Shown here piece by piece: positions 26,690 through 36,798 of a stretch of DNA of 64,000 bases; the stretch's first letter is position 1; every line of letters begins with the position of its first letter. This stretch comes from an uncultured Prevotella sp. (GTDB lineage Bacteria; Bacteroidota; Bacteroidia; Bacteroidales; Bacteroidaceae): positions 1-64,000 of the forward strand of contig CAMJGE010000006.1 in assembly GCA_946405145.1 (NCBI GenBank), written 5' to 3'. Position numbers and translations under genes: made by a program. The notes under the pieces were generated by a model. It worked only from the letters and a program-made list of their open reading frames with translations, was not told the DNA's origin and did no database searches.

Positions 26690-29313
26690 TGGCGAAGAAA
26701 GAGGGGAAAGAGCTGACCCCGATGATGAAGCAGTTCTTCGATCTGAAGGCGAAACATCCTGACGCAGTGATGCTGTTCAGATGTGGCGACTTCTACGAGA
26801 CTTATTGCGAAGATGCCATTACTGCCTCGAAGATCTTAGGTATCACCCTCACCCATCGAAATAATGGTGCTGGTGTGAAAGGCGACGAGATGGCGGGCTT
26901 CCCCCATCATGCCCTTGATACCTATCTCCCCAAGCTCATTCGTGCTGGTAAGCGTGTAGCTATCTGTGATCAGCTGGAAGACCCCAAACTCACGAAAAAG
27001 CTTGTAAAAAGAGGCATTACAGAACTCGTAACACCTGGTGTGGCCTTGAGCGATAATGTGCTGAACTATAAGGAAAACAACTTCCTCGCAGCTGTACATT
27101 TTGGCAAGGGCTCCTATGGTGTGGCGTTCCTCGATATCTCTACTGGTGAGTTTCTGACAGGTGAAGGTACGCAAGACTATGTGGAAAAGCTCTTGGGTAA
27201 TTTCTCGCCAAAGGAGATTCTGCATGACAGAACAAAGAAGCAGGAGTTTGAACATATCTTCGGTACAAAATACTTTACATTCCAACTCGACGACTGGGTA
27301 TTCACAGAGCAGACTTCCAAGCAGAAGTTGTTGCGTCACTTCAATGTGAAGAACTTGAAAGGTTTTGGAGTGGATCATCTGGTGAATGGTGTGATTGCTG
27401 CTGGAGCTATCCTGCAGTATCTGGAACAGACACAGCATACACAGATTGGTCATATTACCTCGATTTCTCGCATTGAAGAAGATAAATATGTTCGCCTTGA
27501 TAAGTTCACGATTCGCAGTCTTGAACTCGTTCATCCAATGCAGGATGATGGAAAGTCGCTGCTCGATGTGATCGATAAGACGGTAAGTCCGATGGGTGGT
27601 CGATTATTGCGGCGTTGGCTGGTGTTCCCGCTGAAAGACGAAAAGCCCATCAACTCTCGTCTGGATATCGTGGATTACTACTATCGTGAGCCAGAGTTCC
27701 GTGAGTGTATTGATGATCAGTTGCATCGTATCGGTGATTTGGAACGTATCATTTCAAAGGCAGCTGTAGGAAGAGTATCACCTCGTGAGGTGGTACAGTT
27801 GAAGGTAGCGCTGCAAGCGATCCAACCCATCAAGACTGTATGTCTCTATGCCAAGAATGAGGCGCTGAATCGAGTAGGGGAGCAGTTGAATCTCTGTGAG
27901 TCGCTTAGAGACAGGATTGAGAAAGAGATCCAGAACGATCCGCCCCAGTTGGTAGCTAAGGGAGGTGTGATTAAAGATGGCGTGAATGCGGAGCTCGATG
28001 AGTTAAGGAGCATCGCCTATTCTGGTAAAGACTATCTATTAAAGATTCAGGAACGCGAGGCTGCTGAGACAGGCATCAGTTCACTGAAGATTGGTTACAA
28101 TAATGTGTTCGGCTACTATTTGGAAGTACGTAACACCTATAAGGAACTGGTGCCGCCAGAGTGGGTGCGCAAGCAGACGTTGGCTCAGGCAGAGCGTTAC
28201 ATCACACAGGAGTTGAAGGAGTATGAGGAGAAGATCTTAGGCGCTGAGGATAAGATCCTGAGTCTTGAAGCCAAGCTCTTCAACGATCTGGTACTCTCGA
28301 TGCAGGAATTTATCCCTCAGATTCAGATCAATGCGAACATCATCGCCCGTCTTGACTGTCTGTTGAGCTTTGCCAAGACAGCTGAGGAGAACAAATATAT
28401 CCGTCCTGTGATCGATGGCTCTGAGGTGATCGATATCAAACAAGGTCGTCACCCTGTGATAGAACAGGAGTTGCCCCTTGGAGAGAAGTATGTGCCCAAT
28501 GATATCCTGCTTGACAATGAGCGCCAGCAGATCATTATCATTACTGGTCCGAATATGGCTGGTAAATCGGCGCTGCTGCGACAAACGGCACTGATAGTAC
28601 TGTTGGCACAGATAGGTTGTTTTGTGCCGGCAGAGTCAGCGAGAATAGGTCTGGTGGATAAGATATTCACCAGGGTAGGGGCCTCAGATAACATTTCCTT
28701 AGGAGAATCAACCTTTATGGTGGAGATGACGGAGGCTTCGAATATCCTGAATAATGTCAGTTCGCGATCCCTGGTGCTCTTCGATGAGCTGGGACGAGGT
28801 ACGAGTACCTACGATGGTATTTCGATAGCCTGGGCGATAGTTGAGTATCTGCATGAGAATGCCAAAGGGCATCCAAGAACCCTCTTTGCGACGCACTATC
28901 ATGAGCTAAACGAGATGGAGAAGAACTTCTCACGTATCAAGAACTATAATGTCTCAGTAAAAGAGGTAGATGGTAAGGTAATCTTCCTGCGTAAACTCGA
29001 AAAGGGTGGGAGTGAACATTCCTTTGGTATCCATGTGGCAGAGATAGCTGGTATGCCTCGTAGCATCGTGAAGCGTGCTAACGTGATTTTAAAGCAGCTG
29101 GAGGCAGATAATGCCTCTGTAGGTACCGTTGGCAAGCCCACCGCAGAGATTGCCGCCTCTCGTGAAGGCATGCAGCTTTCGTTCTTCCAGTTGGATGATC
29201 CTGTGCTTTGTCAGGTGCGTGATGAGATCTTAGGTATCGATGTGAATAATCTAACACCTCTCGAAGCACTTAACAAGCTTAATGATATCAAGAAGATAGT
29301 CAGTGGGAAATAA
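26689..29313 (+). CDS. mutS: DNA mismatch repair protein MutS
   Basis: 874 residues, full-length MutS1. The mismatch-reading GDFYETY motif lies near residue 36. Connector, lever and clamp regions follow, then the ATPase with Walker [10 protein letters not shown] at residues 619-627 and Walker [15 protein letters not shown]. An H-loop FATHYHEL and a C-terminal helix-turn-helix region (KKIVSGK end) complete it. It detects base mismatches and recruits MutL. The upstream DUF4380-like gene overlaps by one base. The stop is followed immediately by a group of TTCCC/GGGAA palindromes shared with the convergent lgt end. Confidence 0.97.
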   Translation: MAKKEGKELTPMMKQFFDLKAKHPDAVMLFRCGDFYETYCEDAITASKILGITLTHRNNGAGVKGDEMAGFPHHALDTYLPKLIRAGKRVAICDQLEDPKLTKKLVKRGITELVTPGVALSDNVLNYKENNFLAAVHFGKGSYGVAFLDISTGEFLTGEGTQDYVEKLLGNFSPKEILHDRTKKQEFEHIFGTKYFTFQLDDWVFTEQTSKQKLLRHFNVKNLKGFGVDHLVNGVIAAGAILQYLEQTQHTQIGHITSISRIEEDKYVRLDKFTIRSLELVHPMQDDGKSLLDVIDKTVSPMGGRLLRRWLVFPLKDEKPINSRLDIVDYYYREPEFRECIDDQLHRIGDLERIISKAAVGRVSPREVVQLKVALQAIQPIKTVCLYAKNEALNRVGEQLNLCESLRDRIEKEIQNDPPQLVAKGGVIKDGVNAELDELRSIAYSGKDYLLKIQEREAAETGISSLKIGYNNVFGYYLEVRNTYKELVPPEWVRKQTLAQAERYITQELKEYEEKILGAEDKILSLEAKLFNDLVLSMQEFIPQIQINANIIARLDCLLSFAKTAEENKYIRPVIDGSEVIDIKQGRHPVIEQELPLGEKYVPNDILLDNERQQIIIITGPNMAGKSALLRQTALIVLLAQIGCFVPAESARIGLVDKIFTRVGASDNISLGESTFMVEMTEASNILNNVSSRSLVLFDELGRGTSTYDGISIAWAIVEYLHENAKGHPRTLFATHYHELNEMEKNFSRIKNYNVSVKEVDGKVIFLRKLEKGGSEHSFGIHVAEIAGMPRSIVKRANVILKQLEADNASVGTVGKPTAEIAASREGMQLSFFQLDDPVLCQVRDEILGIDVNNLTPLEALNKLNDIKKIVSGK

Positions 29314-29316
29314 GAT

Positions 29317-29376
29317 GTCCCCACGTTGGGAACATCTTATTCCCAACGTGGGAATTATTTATTCCCAATATGGGAA
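29317..29376. repeat. Three short palindromes TTCCCA-N3-TGGGAA at the mutS/lgt junction
   Basis: Copies at 29317-29333 (TCCCCA CGT TGGGAA core), 29339-29355 (ATTCCCA ACG TGGGAAT) and 29362-29376 (TTCCCA ATA TGGGAA). The third lies inside the lgt coding end. A sister group is at 38214-38273. Confidence 0.8.
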
Positions 29377-30212
29377 CTATTCGTTTGCTTAGCTTTAACC
29401 ATGCACCATACACCAAGCAGGATGAAGGGAATTGAAAGGATCTGTCCCATATCGAGTGGGAGAGAGGCTTCGAAGGCTTCCTGCACCTCCTTGGTATATT
29501 CTATGAAGAAGCGGAAGGTGAAGATATACGTCAGACAGAAGCCGAAGTACCAGCCTGTGCCGATCTTCTCTGGCATTTTTTTATGCAGTACCCACATGAT
29601 ACAGAAAAGAATCGCATAGGCAATAGCCTCATAGAGCTGTCCTGGATGTCTTGGCACTGCATCCACACGCTCGAAGATAAAGGCCCAGGGTACATCTGTA
29701 ATCTTACCGATAATCTCTGAGTTCATGAGGTTACCCAAGCGGATGAAGCAGGCGGTAGTACCTGTGGCAATAGCGATATTATCGAGTACTGTCCAGATGC
29801 TCAGTTTGGTCTTGCGGACATAGAGCCAAAGGGCAATCATCAAGCCCAAGGTACCACCATGCGAGGCAAGTCCGGCATAGCCTGTAACCTTCCAACCTCC
29901 ATCAGCAAGGAACCGTATCGGCAGAAACATCTCAACGAACCCTTTTCCTGAAGTGAGGAAATAATCAGGCTCATAGAAGATGCAATGCCCCAGGCGGGCA
30001 CCTATCAGGATACCCAGGAAGCAGTAGATAAAGAGGGGATCGAAGAGCTCGTCTTTGATCTTCTGCTCCTTATAAAGACGCTGCACCACCAGATAAGCCA
30101 GCGCCAGACCAATGATCCACATCAGTCCATACCAGCGCACAGCGATAGGTCCTAGACGGAACGCCTCCAGATCAGGTTGCCAAACGATATAGTTCAGTAA
30201 TTCTGTCATCAT
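29355..30212 (-). CDS. lgt: Prolipoprotein diacylglyceryl transferase
   Basis: 285 residues, seven membrane helices. Signature motifs: [18 protein letters not shown] near the N-terminus, [18 protein letters not shown] with the essential histidine, [15 protein letters not shown] with the phosphatidylglycerol-binding arginine, and RHPGQLYEA. It transfers diacylglycerol to lipobox cysteines, the first step of lipoprotein maturation. The ATG overlaps the ychF stop by 4 nt. The last residues (NSSHIGNK) are encoded by one of the intergenic palindromes, so the C-terminus has been reshaped by that repeat. Confidence 0.95.
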   Translation of the reverse strand: MMTELLNYIVWQPDLEAFRLGPIAVRWYGLMWIIGLALAYLVVQRLYKEQKIKDELFDPLFIYCFLGILIGARLGHCIFYEPDYFLTSGKGFVEMFLPIRFLADGGWKVTGYAGLASHGGTLGLMIALWLYVRKTKLSIWTVLDNIAIATGTTACFIRLGNLMNSEIIGKITDVPWAFIFERVDAVPRHPGQLYEAIAYAILFCIMWVLHKKMPEKIGTGWYFGFCLTYIFTFRFFIEYTKEVQEAFEASLPLDMGQILSIPFILLGVWCMVKAKQTNSSHIGNK

Positions 30213-31309
30213 ACGTTGAATCTAAAGTGCATGATATCACCATCCTGCACTACATAGTCCTTACCTTCTACAGCCAGTTTACCAGCCTCACGGACAGCTG
30301 CTTCAGAGCTATACTGCAGATAGTCGTCGTACTTGATGACTTCTGCACGGATAAAGCCCTTCTCGAAGTCGGTATGGATGACACCAGCACACTGGGGCGC
30401 CTTCCAACCTTTCTTATAGGTCCAGGCCTTCACCTCCATCTCTCCAGCAGTGATGAAAGTCTCGAGGTTCAGCAGGGCATAGGCTTTCTTGATCAGACGA
30501 TTCACGCCACTCTCCTCAAGACCCAGTTCTTCGAGGAACATCTGCTTGTCCTCGTAGCTCTCGAGTTCTGCGATATCCTCTTCTGTCTTGGCAGCGATAA
30601 TCATCGCCTCTGCACCTTCTTCTTTGGCGAGGGCTTCTACTTTCTTGGTGAAGTCGTTACCTGATTTGGCATCAGCCTCACCCACATTGCAGACATAAAG
30701 CACAGGCTTAGAAGTCAGCAGGAAGAGGTTCTTGGCGCAATCCTGTTCTTCCTTACTCTCGAACTCCACGATACGGGCGTTTTTACCCTGCTCCAATACC
30801 TCTTTATAAGCATGCAACACAGTCACCTCCACCTTCGCATCCTTATTACCAGCGGCAGCAGCCTTCTCTGTCTTTGCCAGACGACTCTCGATGGTCTCAA
30901 GGTCCTTCAGCTGCAACTCTGTGTCGATGATCTCCTTATCGCGGATGGGGTCGATGGTACCATCCACGTGGGTGATATTCTCATCCTCGAAGCAACGGAG
31001 CACATGGATGATCGCATCTGTCTCACGGATATTTCCAAGGAACTTGTTTCCCAAACCTTCACCTTTTGAGGCACCTTTCACAAGGCCTGCAATATCTACA
31101 ATCTCACAAGTAGCGGGCACGATACGACCTGGGTGCACGATCTCTGCGAGTTTGGTAAGGCGCTCATCAGGAACGGTAATCACGCCAACATTTGGTTCGA
31201 TGGTGCAGAAAGGAAAGTTTGCTGCCTGAGCCTTAGCGCTCGACAGACAATTAAACAATGTGGACTTTCCCACGTTAGGGAGTCCCACAATACCACATTT
31301 TAATGCCAT
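30209..31309 (-). CDS. ychF: Redox-regulated GTPase/ATPase YchF (OLA1 family)
   Basis: 366 residues. P-loop [19 protein letters not shown] at residues 9-27, [20 protein letters not shown] (G3 and switch), a helical coiled insert near residues 140-200 and a C-terminal TGS domain ending [20 protein letters not shown]. YchF hydrolyses ATP, associates with ribosomes and modulates stress responses. First gene of a ychF-lgt operon; its promoter belongs to the divergent cassette repeated at 11.4 kb. Confidence 0.95.
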   Translation of the reverse strand: MALKCGIVGLPNVGKSTLFNCLSSAKAQAANFPFCTIEPNVGVITVPDERLTKLAEIVHPGRIVPATCEIVDIAGLVKGASKGEGLGNKFLGNIRETDAIIHVLRCFEDENITHVDGTIDPIRDKEIIDTELQLKDLETIESRLAKTEKAAAAGNKDAKVEVTVLHAYKEVLEQGKNARIVEFESKEEQDCAKNLFLLTSKPVLYVCNVGEADAKSGNDFTKKVEALAKEEGAEAMIIAAKTEEDIAELESYEDKQMFLEELGLEESGVNRLIKKAYALLNLETFITAGEMEVKAWTYKKGWKAPQCAGVIHTDFEKGFIRAEVIKYDDYLQYSSEAAVREAGKLAVEGKDYVVQDGDIMHFRFNV

Positions 31310-31337
31310 TTTCTTCTATAAACGTTTATTTCGGCTG

Positions 31338-31345
31338 CAAAGTTA
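31338..31345 (-). promoter_or_regulatory. -7 box for ychF-lgt
   Basis: TAACTTTG on the minus strand, 28 nt before the ychF ATG; a TTGG lies 21 nt further upstream. Left half of the duplicated divergent promoter cassette. Confidence 0.65.
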
Positions 31346-31353
31346 CTAAAAAG

Positions 31354-31388
31354 AAGTGAAAAGTGCCAAGTGAAAAGTGAAAAGTTAG
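31354..31388. repeat. Five-copy heptad array, second copy of the divergent-promoter cassette
   Basis: Units AAGTGAA, AAGTGCC, AAGTGAA, AAGTGAA, AAGTTAG in 7-bp register. Distances to the two -7 boxes (9 and 21 bp) equal those at 11414-11448. Confidence 0.8.
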
Positions 31389-31408
31389 TTTAACTACGTA
31401 ACTTTTTA

Positions 31409-31416
31409 TATCTTTG
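31409..31416 (+). promoter_or_regulatory. -7 box for DUF3237 gene
   Basis: TATCTTTG, 33 nt ahead of the ATG at 31450; right half of the cassette. No good -33 match. Confidence 0.65.
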
Positions 31417-31449
31417 CAGACAAATAACAAACCAAATCATGAAGTAAAT

Positions 31450-31968
31450 ATGAAGAAAGTCTTATTATCAGCGATTGTTTTATTGGTTTCAGTTATCACA
31501 GCCAGCGCACAAGTGTCAGAGACCAAAGAGACACCGCAACTTGAGTTCGCCTTGCAGTTGAAGGTGACACTTGGAGAGACCTATCAGGTAGGAGATACCC
31601 AGCACGGACAGCGTATTGTGATTCCCATTACGGGAGGAACCTTTGAGGGCCCAGCTATTAAGGGAACCATCATTAATGGTGGGGCTGATTACCAGTTGGC
31701 TAACAAGGCATTGAATCGTACAGAACTCGAAGCTATCTACAGTATTAAGACTGACGATGGTGTCTATATCCATGTCCGCAATCGTGGTATCATCTGGAAC
31801 GGCAAAGATGCCAATGGAAATCCCTCTTTCTATTTCAAAGCTGCACCCCAGTTTGAGGCTCCTGCCGATAGCAAATATGCCTGGCTCAACAATGCCCTCT
31901 TCGTTTGTGCACCAGACTTCAGCCAGCAGTTTCAGGGTATCGTCCTGAATGTCTGGAAGGTGAAATAG
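31450..31968 (+). CDS. Secreted DUF3237-family protein
   Basis: 172 residues from the ATG at 31450 (MKKVLLSAIVLLVSVITASAQ), a clear signal peptide; a TTG 36 nt upstream lies within the promoter. The mature part is a single DUF3237 beta-barrel: LEFALQLKVTLGETYQVGD, RIVIPITGGTFEGPAIKGTI, GGADYQLAN and YIHVRNRGI. Biochemical function of the family is unknown. Only 2 nt separate its stop from the stop of the convergent polA gene. Confidence 0.88.
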   Translation: MKKVLLSAIVLLVSVITASAQVSETKETPQLEFALQLKVTLGETYQVGDTQHGQRIVIPITGGTFEGPAIKGTIINGGADYQLANKALNRTELEAIYSIKTDDGVYIHVRNRGIIWNGKDANGNPSFYFKAAPQFEAPADSKYAWLNNALFVCAPDFSQQFQGIVLNVWKVK

Positions 31969-31970
31969 CC

Positions 31971-34736
31971 TTAGTGGGCTTCAAGCCAGTTCTGTCCGAA
32001 TCCGCTATCAGCTACTAGAGGAACAGAAAGGGGGAAGGCATTTTGCATCTCCTCAAGTACGATGCGCTCTACCTTTTCCTTCTCTTCAGGATAGACAGAG
32101 AAGTTCAGTTCGTCGTGTACCTGAAGCAGCATCTTGCTTCGGATGCCTTCTACCTTAAAGCGGTTGAAGATATGGATCATCGCTACCTTGATGATATCGG
32201 CGGCAGTACCCTGAATGGGGGCATTGATGGCGTTGCGCTCAGCAAAGCCTCTGACGGTAGCATTCTGGGAGTTGATATCCGGCAAGTAGCGGCGACGTCC
32301 GAAGAGGGTAGTGACATAGCCTCTCTGACGAGCCACCTCCTTTGATTTCTCCATATAGTCGTGTACTTGTGGGAAGGTGGCAAAGTAGCCGTCAATGAGC
32401 ATCTTTGCTTCATCACGAGGGATGTCCAGACGCTCTGCCAGACCAAACACTGTGATACCATAGATGATACCAAAGTTGGCGCGTTTAGATTTTGTGCGTT
32501 CATCGCGTGTCACCTCAGAGATATCCTTCTTATAGATATTGGCAGCAGTTGCCGCATGCAGGTCTTTACCCTCACGGAACACTTCCACCATGTTTTCATC
32601 TTGTGACAGATGTGCCATCACACGCAGTTCTATCTGACTGTAGTCTGCTGAAAAGAACAGACAGCCAGGCTCTGGGATGAAGGCTTTACGGATTTCCTTT
32701 CCATCCTCACCACGAATGGGAATATTCTGCAGGTTTGGATCACTGCTTGACAAGCGTCCTGTAGCTGTAATAGTCTGATTGAAAGAGGTATGAATATGTC
32801 CTGTACGAGGATTAATGAGTTTTGGCAATGCGTCGATATAGGTACCAATCAGTTTCTTTAAACCTCTGTGTTCCAATATGTCTGCCACAATCTCATGTTT
32901 GTTGCGAAGTTGCTGCAGCACTTCTTCTGATGTGACGTATTGGCCTGTCTTGGTTTTCTTGGCTTTTTCTACAATCTTCAGTTTGTCGAAAAGCATCTCT
33001 CCAACTTGCTTTGGTGAAGCAATATTAAACTGTTCGCCTGCGAGTTCATAGATGCGATGCTCCAATTCGTTCATGCGATCAGTTAAAACCTTTGACGTTT
33101 CTTTCAGTGATTCCGTATCCAGACAGACACCATTCATCTCCATCTCTGCGAGTACTGGCATCAAGGGCATCTCGATGTCATAAAAGAGTTTCTCGCACTC
33201 AAACTTCTTCAGTTCTGGTTCCAGTTTGTTCTTCAGGCGCAAGGTGATATCTGCATCTTCTGCGGCATACTCATAGATTTGAGAGGGTAGGAGGTCACGC
33301 ATAGATTTCTGGTTCTTACCCTTTGGTCCGATAAGCTCATCAATATGAATCGTCTGATAGTTGAGATAGATCTCAGCCATGTAATCCATGTTATGATGCA
33401 ACTCTGGTTGGATGAGGTAGTGGGCGATCATCGTGTCCCACATCGGACCTGCGAGATGGATGTCATAGTTGCGGAGTACTTCAAGGTCGTACTTCAGATT
33501 CTGTCCCACTTTGAGAATTTCTGGGTTCTCATACACCTCTTTAAAGATATTAACAATTCGCAACGCTTCTTCACGATTGGCAGGAATGGGCACATAAAAA
33601 GCCTCGAATTCTTTCACGGCGAAGCTCAAACCTACTAATTCTGCATCAATCGCAGAGGTTGAAGTGGTTTCCGTATCTAGACTGAGAATTTCATTTGTCA
33701 AGAAATAATCACGTAATTTGATTAAATCTGCCTCATTTTCAACGAGTTGGTAATTGTGAGGTGTGGTTTTTAAGCTCTCAAAACTCGAATTTTCGCTCAC
33801 TTCCGACCCGTTAGTTGGAAATTCTGCAAAGAGATCGAGCTCTCCGTTAGCGGGAATTATCTTTTTTTGAGGTTTTTTAAGAATCCTGTCTGCAAGGCTC
33901 TTGAACTCCAGTTCAGTGAACAGTTTGCCTAATTCTTCCTCGTTGGGTTCCACCAGTTTCAGATTTTCCATATCGAGTGAGATAGGGACATCTGTCTTGA
34001 TGGTTGCCAGGAAGTAACTCATCTTGATATCCTCTACATGCTCTTCCACTTTTTCGCGAAGTTTGCCTTTGATCTCTGCTGAGCGTTCAATCAGAGAAGT
34101 GATACTTCCGAACTCATTGATGAGTTTCACGGCAGTCTTTTCACCCACACCAGGACATCCTGGAAAGTTATCGGCAGAATCACCCATCAATGCCAGGAGA
34201 TCGATAACAGATGATGTCGATGGAATGCCGTATTTCTCACAGACCTCCTTCGGACCCATCGTCTCGTAGCCACCTCCATGACGAGGACGGAAGATATATA
34301 CATTCTCGCTTACCAGCTGTCCATAATCCTTGTCTGGTGTCAGCATAAAGGTCTTGATGCCTTCTTTGCCTGCTTTTGTAGCCAAAGTGCCGATGACATC
34401 GTCAGCTTCATAGCCATCTACCTGAAGGATAGGGATACGGTAGGCCTTGAGTATATCCTTGATGATAGGCACTGCCTTGCGGATATCTTCTGGTGTCTCT
34501 TCACGCTGCGCTTTGTATTCAGGGTATGCCTCACTGCGGAACGTTGGACCATGGGGATCGAAGGCCACACCGATATGGGTGGGCTGTTCTTTCTGAAGCA
34601 CTTCATTCAAGGTGTTACAGAAGCCGATAATAGCTGAAGTGTTCAGTCCCTTCGAGTTGATTCGAGGGTTCTTAATGAAGGCGTAATACGACCTGTAAAT
34701 AAGCGCATAAGCGTCTAAAAGAAACAATTTCTGCAT
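31971..34736 (-). CDS. polA: DNA polymerase I
   Basis: 921 residues with all three domains. The 5'-3' exonuclease occupies residues 1-290 (LFLLDAYALIYRSYYAF, GYEADDVIGTLA, TPDKDYGQLV). The 3'-5' exonuclease keeps its acidic residues (LSLDTETTS, VGQNLKYDLEVL, YAAEDADITL), so proofreading is likely intact. The polymerase has motif A ADYSQIELRVMAHL, motif B RTKSKRANFGIIYG and motif C LLQVHDELNF. It acts in Okazaki-fragment processing and repair. Own promoter, single gene. Confidence 0.97.
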   Translation of the reverse strand: MQKLFLLDAYALIYRSYYAFIKNPRINSKGLNTSAIIGFCNTLNEVLQKEQPTHIGVAFDPHGPTFRSEAYPEYKAQREETPEDIRKAVPIIKDILKAYRIPILQVDGYEADDVIGTLATKAGKEGIKTFMLTPDKDYGQLVSENVYIFRPRHGGGYETMGPKEVCEKYGIPSTSSVIDLLALMGDSADNFPGCPGVGEKTAVKLINEFGSITSLIERSAEIKGKLREKVEEHVEDIKMSYFLATIKTDVPISLDMENLKLVEPNEEELGKLFTELEFKSLADRILKKPQKKIIPANGELDLFAEFPTNGSEVSENSSFESLKTTPHNYQLVENEADLIKLRDYFLTNEILSLDTETTSTSAIDAELVGLSFAVKEFEAFYVPIPANREEALRIVNIFKEVYENPEILKVGQNLKYDLEVLRNYDIHLAGPMWDTMIAHYLIQPELHHNMDYMAEIYLNYQTIHIDELIGPKGKNQKSMRDLLPSQIYEYAAEDADITLRLKNKLEPELKKFECEKLFYDIEMPLMPVLAEMEMNGVCLDTESLKETSKVLTDRMNELEHRIYELAGEQFNIASPKQVGEMLFDKLKIVEKAKKTKTGQYVTSEEVLQQLRNKHEIVADILEHRGLKKLIGTYIDALPKLINPRTGHIHTSFNQTITATGRLSSSDPNLQNIPIRGEDGKEIRKAFIPEPGCLFFSADYSQIELRVMAHLSQDENMVEVFREGKDLHAATAANIYKKDISEVTRDERTKSKRANFGIIYGITVFGLAERLDIPRDEAKMLIDGYFATFPQVHDYMEKSKEVARQRGYVTTLFGRRRYLPDINSQNATVRGFAERNAINAPIQGTAADIIKVAMIHIFNRFKVEGIRSKMLLQVHDELNFSVYPEEKEKVERIVLEEMQNAFPLSVPLVADSGFGQNWLEAH

Positions 34737-34756
34737 AACTTTCTTAATTTTCCGCT

Positions 34757-34788
34757 CAAAATTACAAAAAAATTGGCTAATTCCACAA
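34757..34788 (-). promoter_or_regulatory. polA promoter
   Basis: Minus-strand TTG (34786-34788), 21 nt, TAATTTTG (34757-34764); 20 nt before the ATG. Its -33 region overlaps the divergent promoter on the other strand. Confidence 0.65.
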
Positions 34789-34804
34789 TTTTTTCATAAT
34801 TTTG
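34773..34804 (+). promoter_or_regulatory. Polyprenyl synthase gene promoter
   Basis: TTG (34773-34775), 21 nt, TAATTTTG (34797-34804); 19 nt before the ATG at 34824. Interlocks with the polA promoter. Confidence 0.65.
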
Positions 34805-34823
34805 TCCCAAATATTTGCAGATT

Positions 34824-35801
34824 ATGGATTATTTATCACTTATTCGAAAGCCAATTGAGAAAGATTTGGAAGACTTTAAGCAGGTCTTCGAAAAGGTGCT
34901 GACGCGTGATGATGGATTGTTAGGTCAGGTACTTGGACATATCCGTCAGCGTGGTGGAAAGCGTATGCGTCCTATCATGACATTGTTGTCAGCTTTGAAT
35001 ATTGGCGAGATCAATGAAGCAACTTTGCATTCTGCAGTTGGATTGGAATTGCTTCATACGGCCAGTCTTGTGCACGACGATGTGGTGGATGAGAGTAGTG
35101 AGCGTCGTGGGCAGGCTTCTGTGAATGCCCTTTATAATAATAAGGTGGCTGTTTTGGTGGGTGATTACCTGCTTTCATCAGCCTTGCTTAGTGTGTCATA
35201 TACTGACAATCAGCGTATTATTCAATATTTGGCTAAATTAGGTTGTACGCTTTCAGCAGGCGAAATTCTTCAGTTGCAGAACACTTCCAATAAGGAGTTT
35301 TCTGAAGAAATTTACTATCAGGTGATCAATCAGAAGACAGCCTCTCTTTTCGAGGCGTGTGGCGCAATGGGAGCCCTTTCTGCTGGTGCCAATGATGAAG
35401 AGGTGGAGCGAGCACGTCAGTTTGGACATAATATCGGAATGATCTTCCAGATTCGTGATGATATCTTTGATTATTATGACTCAAAGGAGATAGGTAAGCC
35501 CACTGGTAATGATATGCTGGAAGGAAAACTGACGCTTCCTGCTATCTATGCCCTGAATGAGAATACTGATTACGAGGCCATGCATACATTGGCACAAAAG
35601 GTGAAGGCTGGTACGATCAATCCCGATGAAATCGCTGTACTCGTGGAGTTTACCAAGCAGAAAGGTGGTATCGATTATGCTCGTCAGAAGATGATCGAGA
35701 TTGGTAATGACGTTCAGGCTTATATTGATAAGTATGTGAAGGATGAGTTGAAAGAATCTTTCTCAGCTTATTTGGAATACGTCATACAACGAAACTTATA
35801 A
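34824..35801 (+). CDS. Long-chain polyprenyl diphosphate synthase
   Basis: 325 residues from the ATG at 34824 (MDYLSLIRKPIEKDLEDFKQ); an in-frame TTG 9 nt upstream is less likely. The first aspartate-rich region is LVHDDVVDES, with GGKRMRP ahead of it; the second is FQIRDDIFDYYD. These are the Mg-diphosphate sites of trans-isoprenyl synthases. Length and the LLHTASLVHDDV context match IspB/HepT-type octaprenyl or heptaprenyl synthases, which make the menaquinone side chain. Chain length cannot be set from this reading. Confidence 0.92.
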   Translation: MDYLSLIRKPIEKDLEDFKQVFEKVLTRDDGLLGQVLGHIRQRGGKRMRPIMTLLSALNIGEINEATLHSAVGLELLHTASLVHDDVVDESSERRGQASVNALYNNKVAVLVGDYLLSSALLSVSYTDNQRIIQYLAKLGCTLSAGEILQLQNTSNKEFSEEIYYQVINQKTASLFEACGAMGALSAGANDEEVERARQFGHNIGMIFQIRDDIFDYYDSKEIGKPTGNDMLEGKLTLPAIYALNENTDYEAMHTLAQKVKAGTINPDEIAVLVEFTKQKGGIDYARQKMIEIGNDVQAYIDKYVKDELKESFSAYLEYVIQRNL

Positions 35802-35807
35802 CAAGAA

Positions 35808-35834
35808 AATGGGGTTGCAATCTGCAGCCCCATT
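35808..35834. terminator. Hairpin terminator between polyprenyl synthase gene and deoC
   Basis: AATGGGGTTGCA (35808-35819) pairs with TGCAGCCCCATT (35823-35834), 12 bp with one G-U pair and a 3-nt loop, followed by ATTCTTTTCT. Suitable for both convergent genes. Confidence 0.75.
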
Positions 35835-35854
35835 ATTCTTTTCTGATGTATGGT

Positions 35855-36793
35855 TTAGAAGAACTTCACTTCTTCGCCAATAACCTCGCTGAGCAGCATA
35901 TTTGCCAAACGAGAAGTACCCATACGGAACCATTGGTTGGTGAGCCATTTTTCGCCCAGAACCTCTTTCACGATGGTGTAGTAGATCAGTGCATCCATCA
36001 CTGAGTTAAGGCCTCCAGCGGGCTTAAAACCAATCTGTATGCCTGTTTCATCGTAGTATTCCTTTATCGCCTGACACATCACGTAAGCTGCCTCTGGTGT
36101 TGCTGCAGGCTCGAGCTTTCCTGTTGAGGTCTTGATGTAATCAGCGCCAGCATACATCGCAAGGATAGAAGCTGTCTTGATGTTGGCTGCAGTCTTCAGA
36201 CAACCAGTCTCAAGGATCACTTTCAGCTTATGATCACCGCAGGTTTCCTTCATCTGCTGGATTTCATCGCAAACAGTCTCGTAGTCTCCTGCTAAGAAGG
36301 CACCTACCGATTGCACCATATCAATCTCTGTAGCGCCATCTTTCAGGGCTAATGCTGTCTCTACTGTCTTTACTTCAATCAATGCCTGAGATGAAGGGAA
36401 TGATCCTGATACGCAAGCTATTTCTACGCCTTCTACCTCAAGGGTCTCTGAGACGACCTTTGCGAAACGCGGATAGACGCAGATCGTAGCTACATGAGGC
36501 AGGTTAGGGTAGGCCTCTTCGAATTGGTTTACACGCTCAGTGAAAGCTAAAACAGATTCATCAGAATCAGTCGTTTTCAGTGTGGTAAGCTCCACACTTC
36601 CCATCAGGAATTGCTTCACCTCAGGTGTGTCATTCTCGTGTACTTTCTCTGTGATGATCTGTTTCACAGCAGCTTTTACTTCCTCGTCTGTAATGTCGAG
36701 GTTATACTTTGCAAGTGCCTCTTCGTACTTGCTTTTCTGGGGCATCTCTACATGGTGGTGATGATGCTCGTGATCGTGATGATGTTCTGCCAT
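35855..36793 (-). CDS. deoC: Deoxyribose-phosphate aldolase with a histidine-rich N-terminal tag
   Basis: 312 residues. The aldolase barrel has ICVYPRFAKVV, VCSGSFPS-like CVSGSFPSSQ, ATEIDMVQSVGAFLAGD, the Schiff-base lysine in DYIKTSTGKLEPAATPEAA and FKPAGGLNS. It splits 2-deoxyribose-5-phosphate to acetaldehyde and glyceraldehyde-3-phosphate. The first 16 residues (MAEHHHDHEHHHHHVE) hold nine histidines, a potential metal-binding tail not needed for catalysis. Last gene of dtd-orf-orf-mazG-deoC, 5 nt after the mazG-like stop. Confidence 0.95.
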   Translation of the reverse strand: MAEHHHDHEHHHHHVEMPQKSKYEEALAKYNLDITDEEVKAAVKQIITEKVHENDTPEVKQFLMGSVELTTLKTTDSDESVLAFTERVNQFEEAYPNLPHVATICVYPRFAKVVSETLEVEGVEIACVSGSFPSSQALIEVKTVETALALKDGATEIDMVQSVGAFLAGDYETVCDEIQQMKETCGDHKLKVILETGCLKTAANIKTASILAMYAGADYIKTSTGKLEPAATPEAAYVMCQAIKEYYDETGIQIGFKPAGGLNSVMDALIYYTIVKEVLGEKWLTNQWFRMGTSRLANMLLSEVIGEEVKFF

Positions 36794-36798
36794 ATTCT

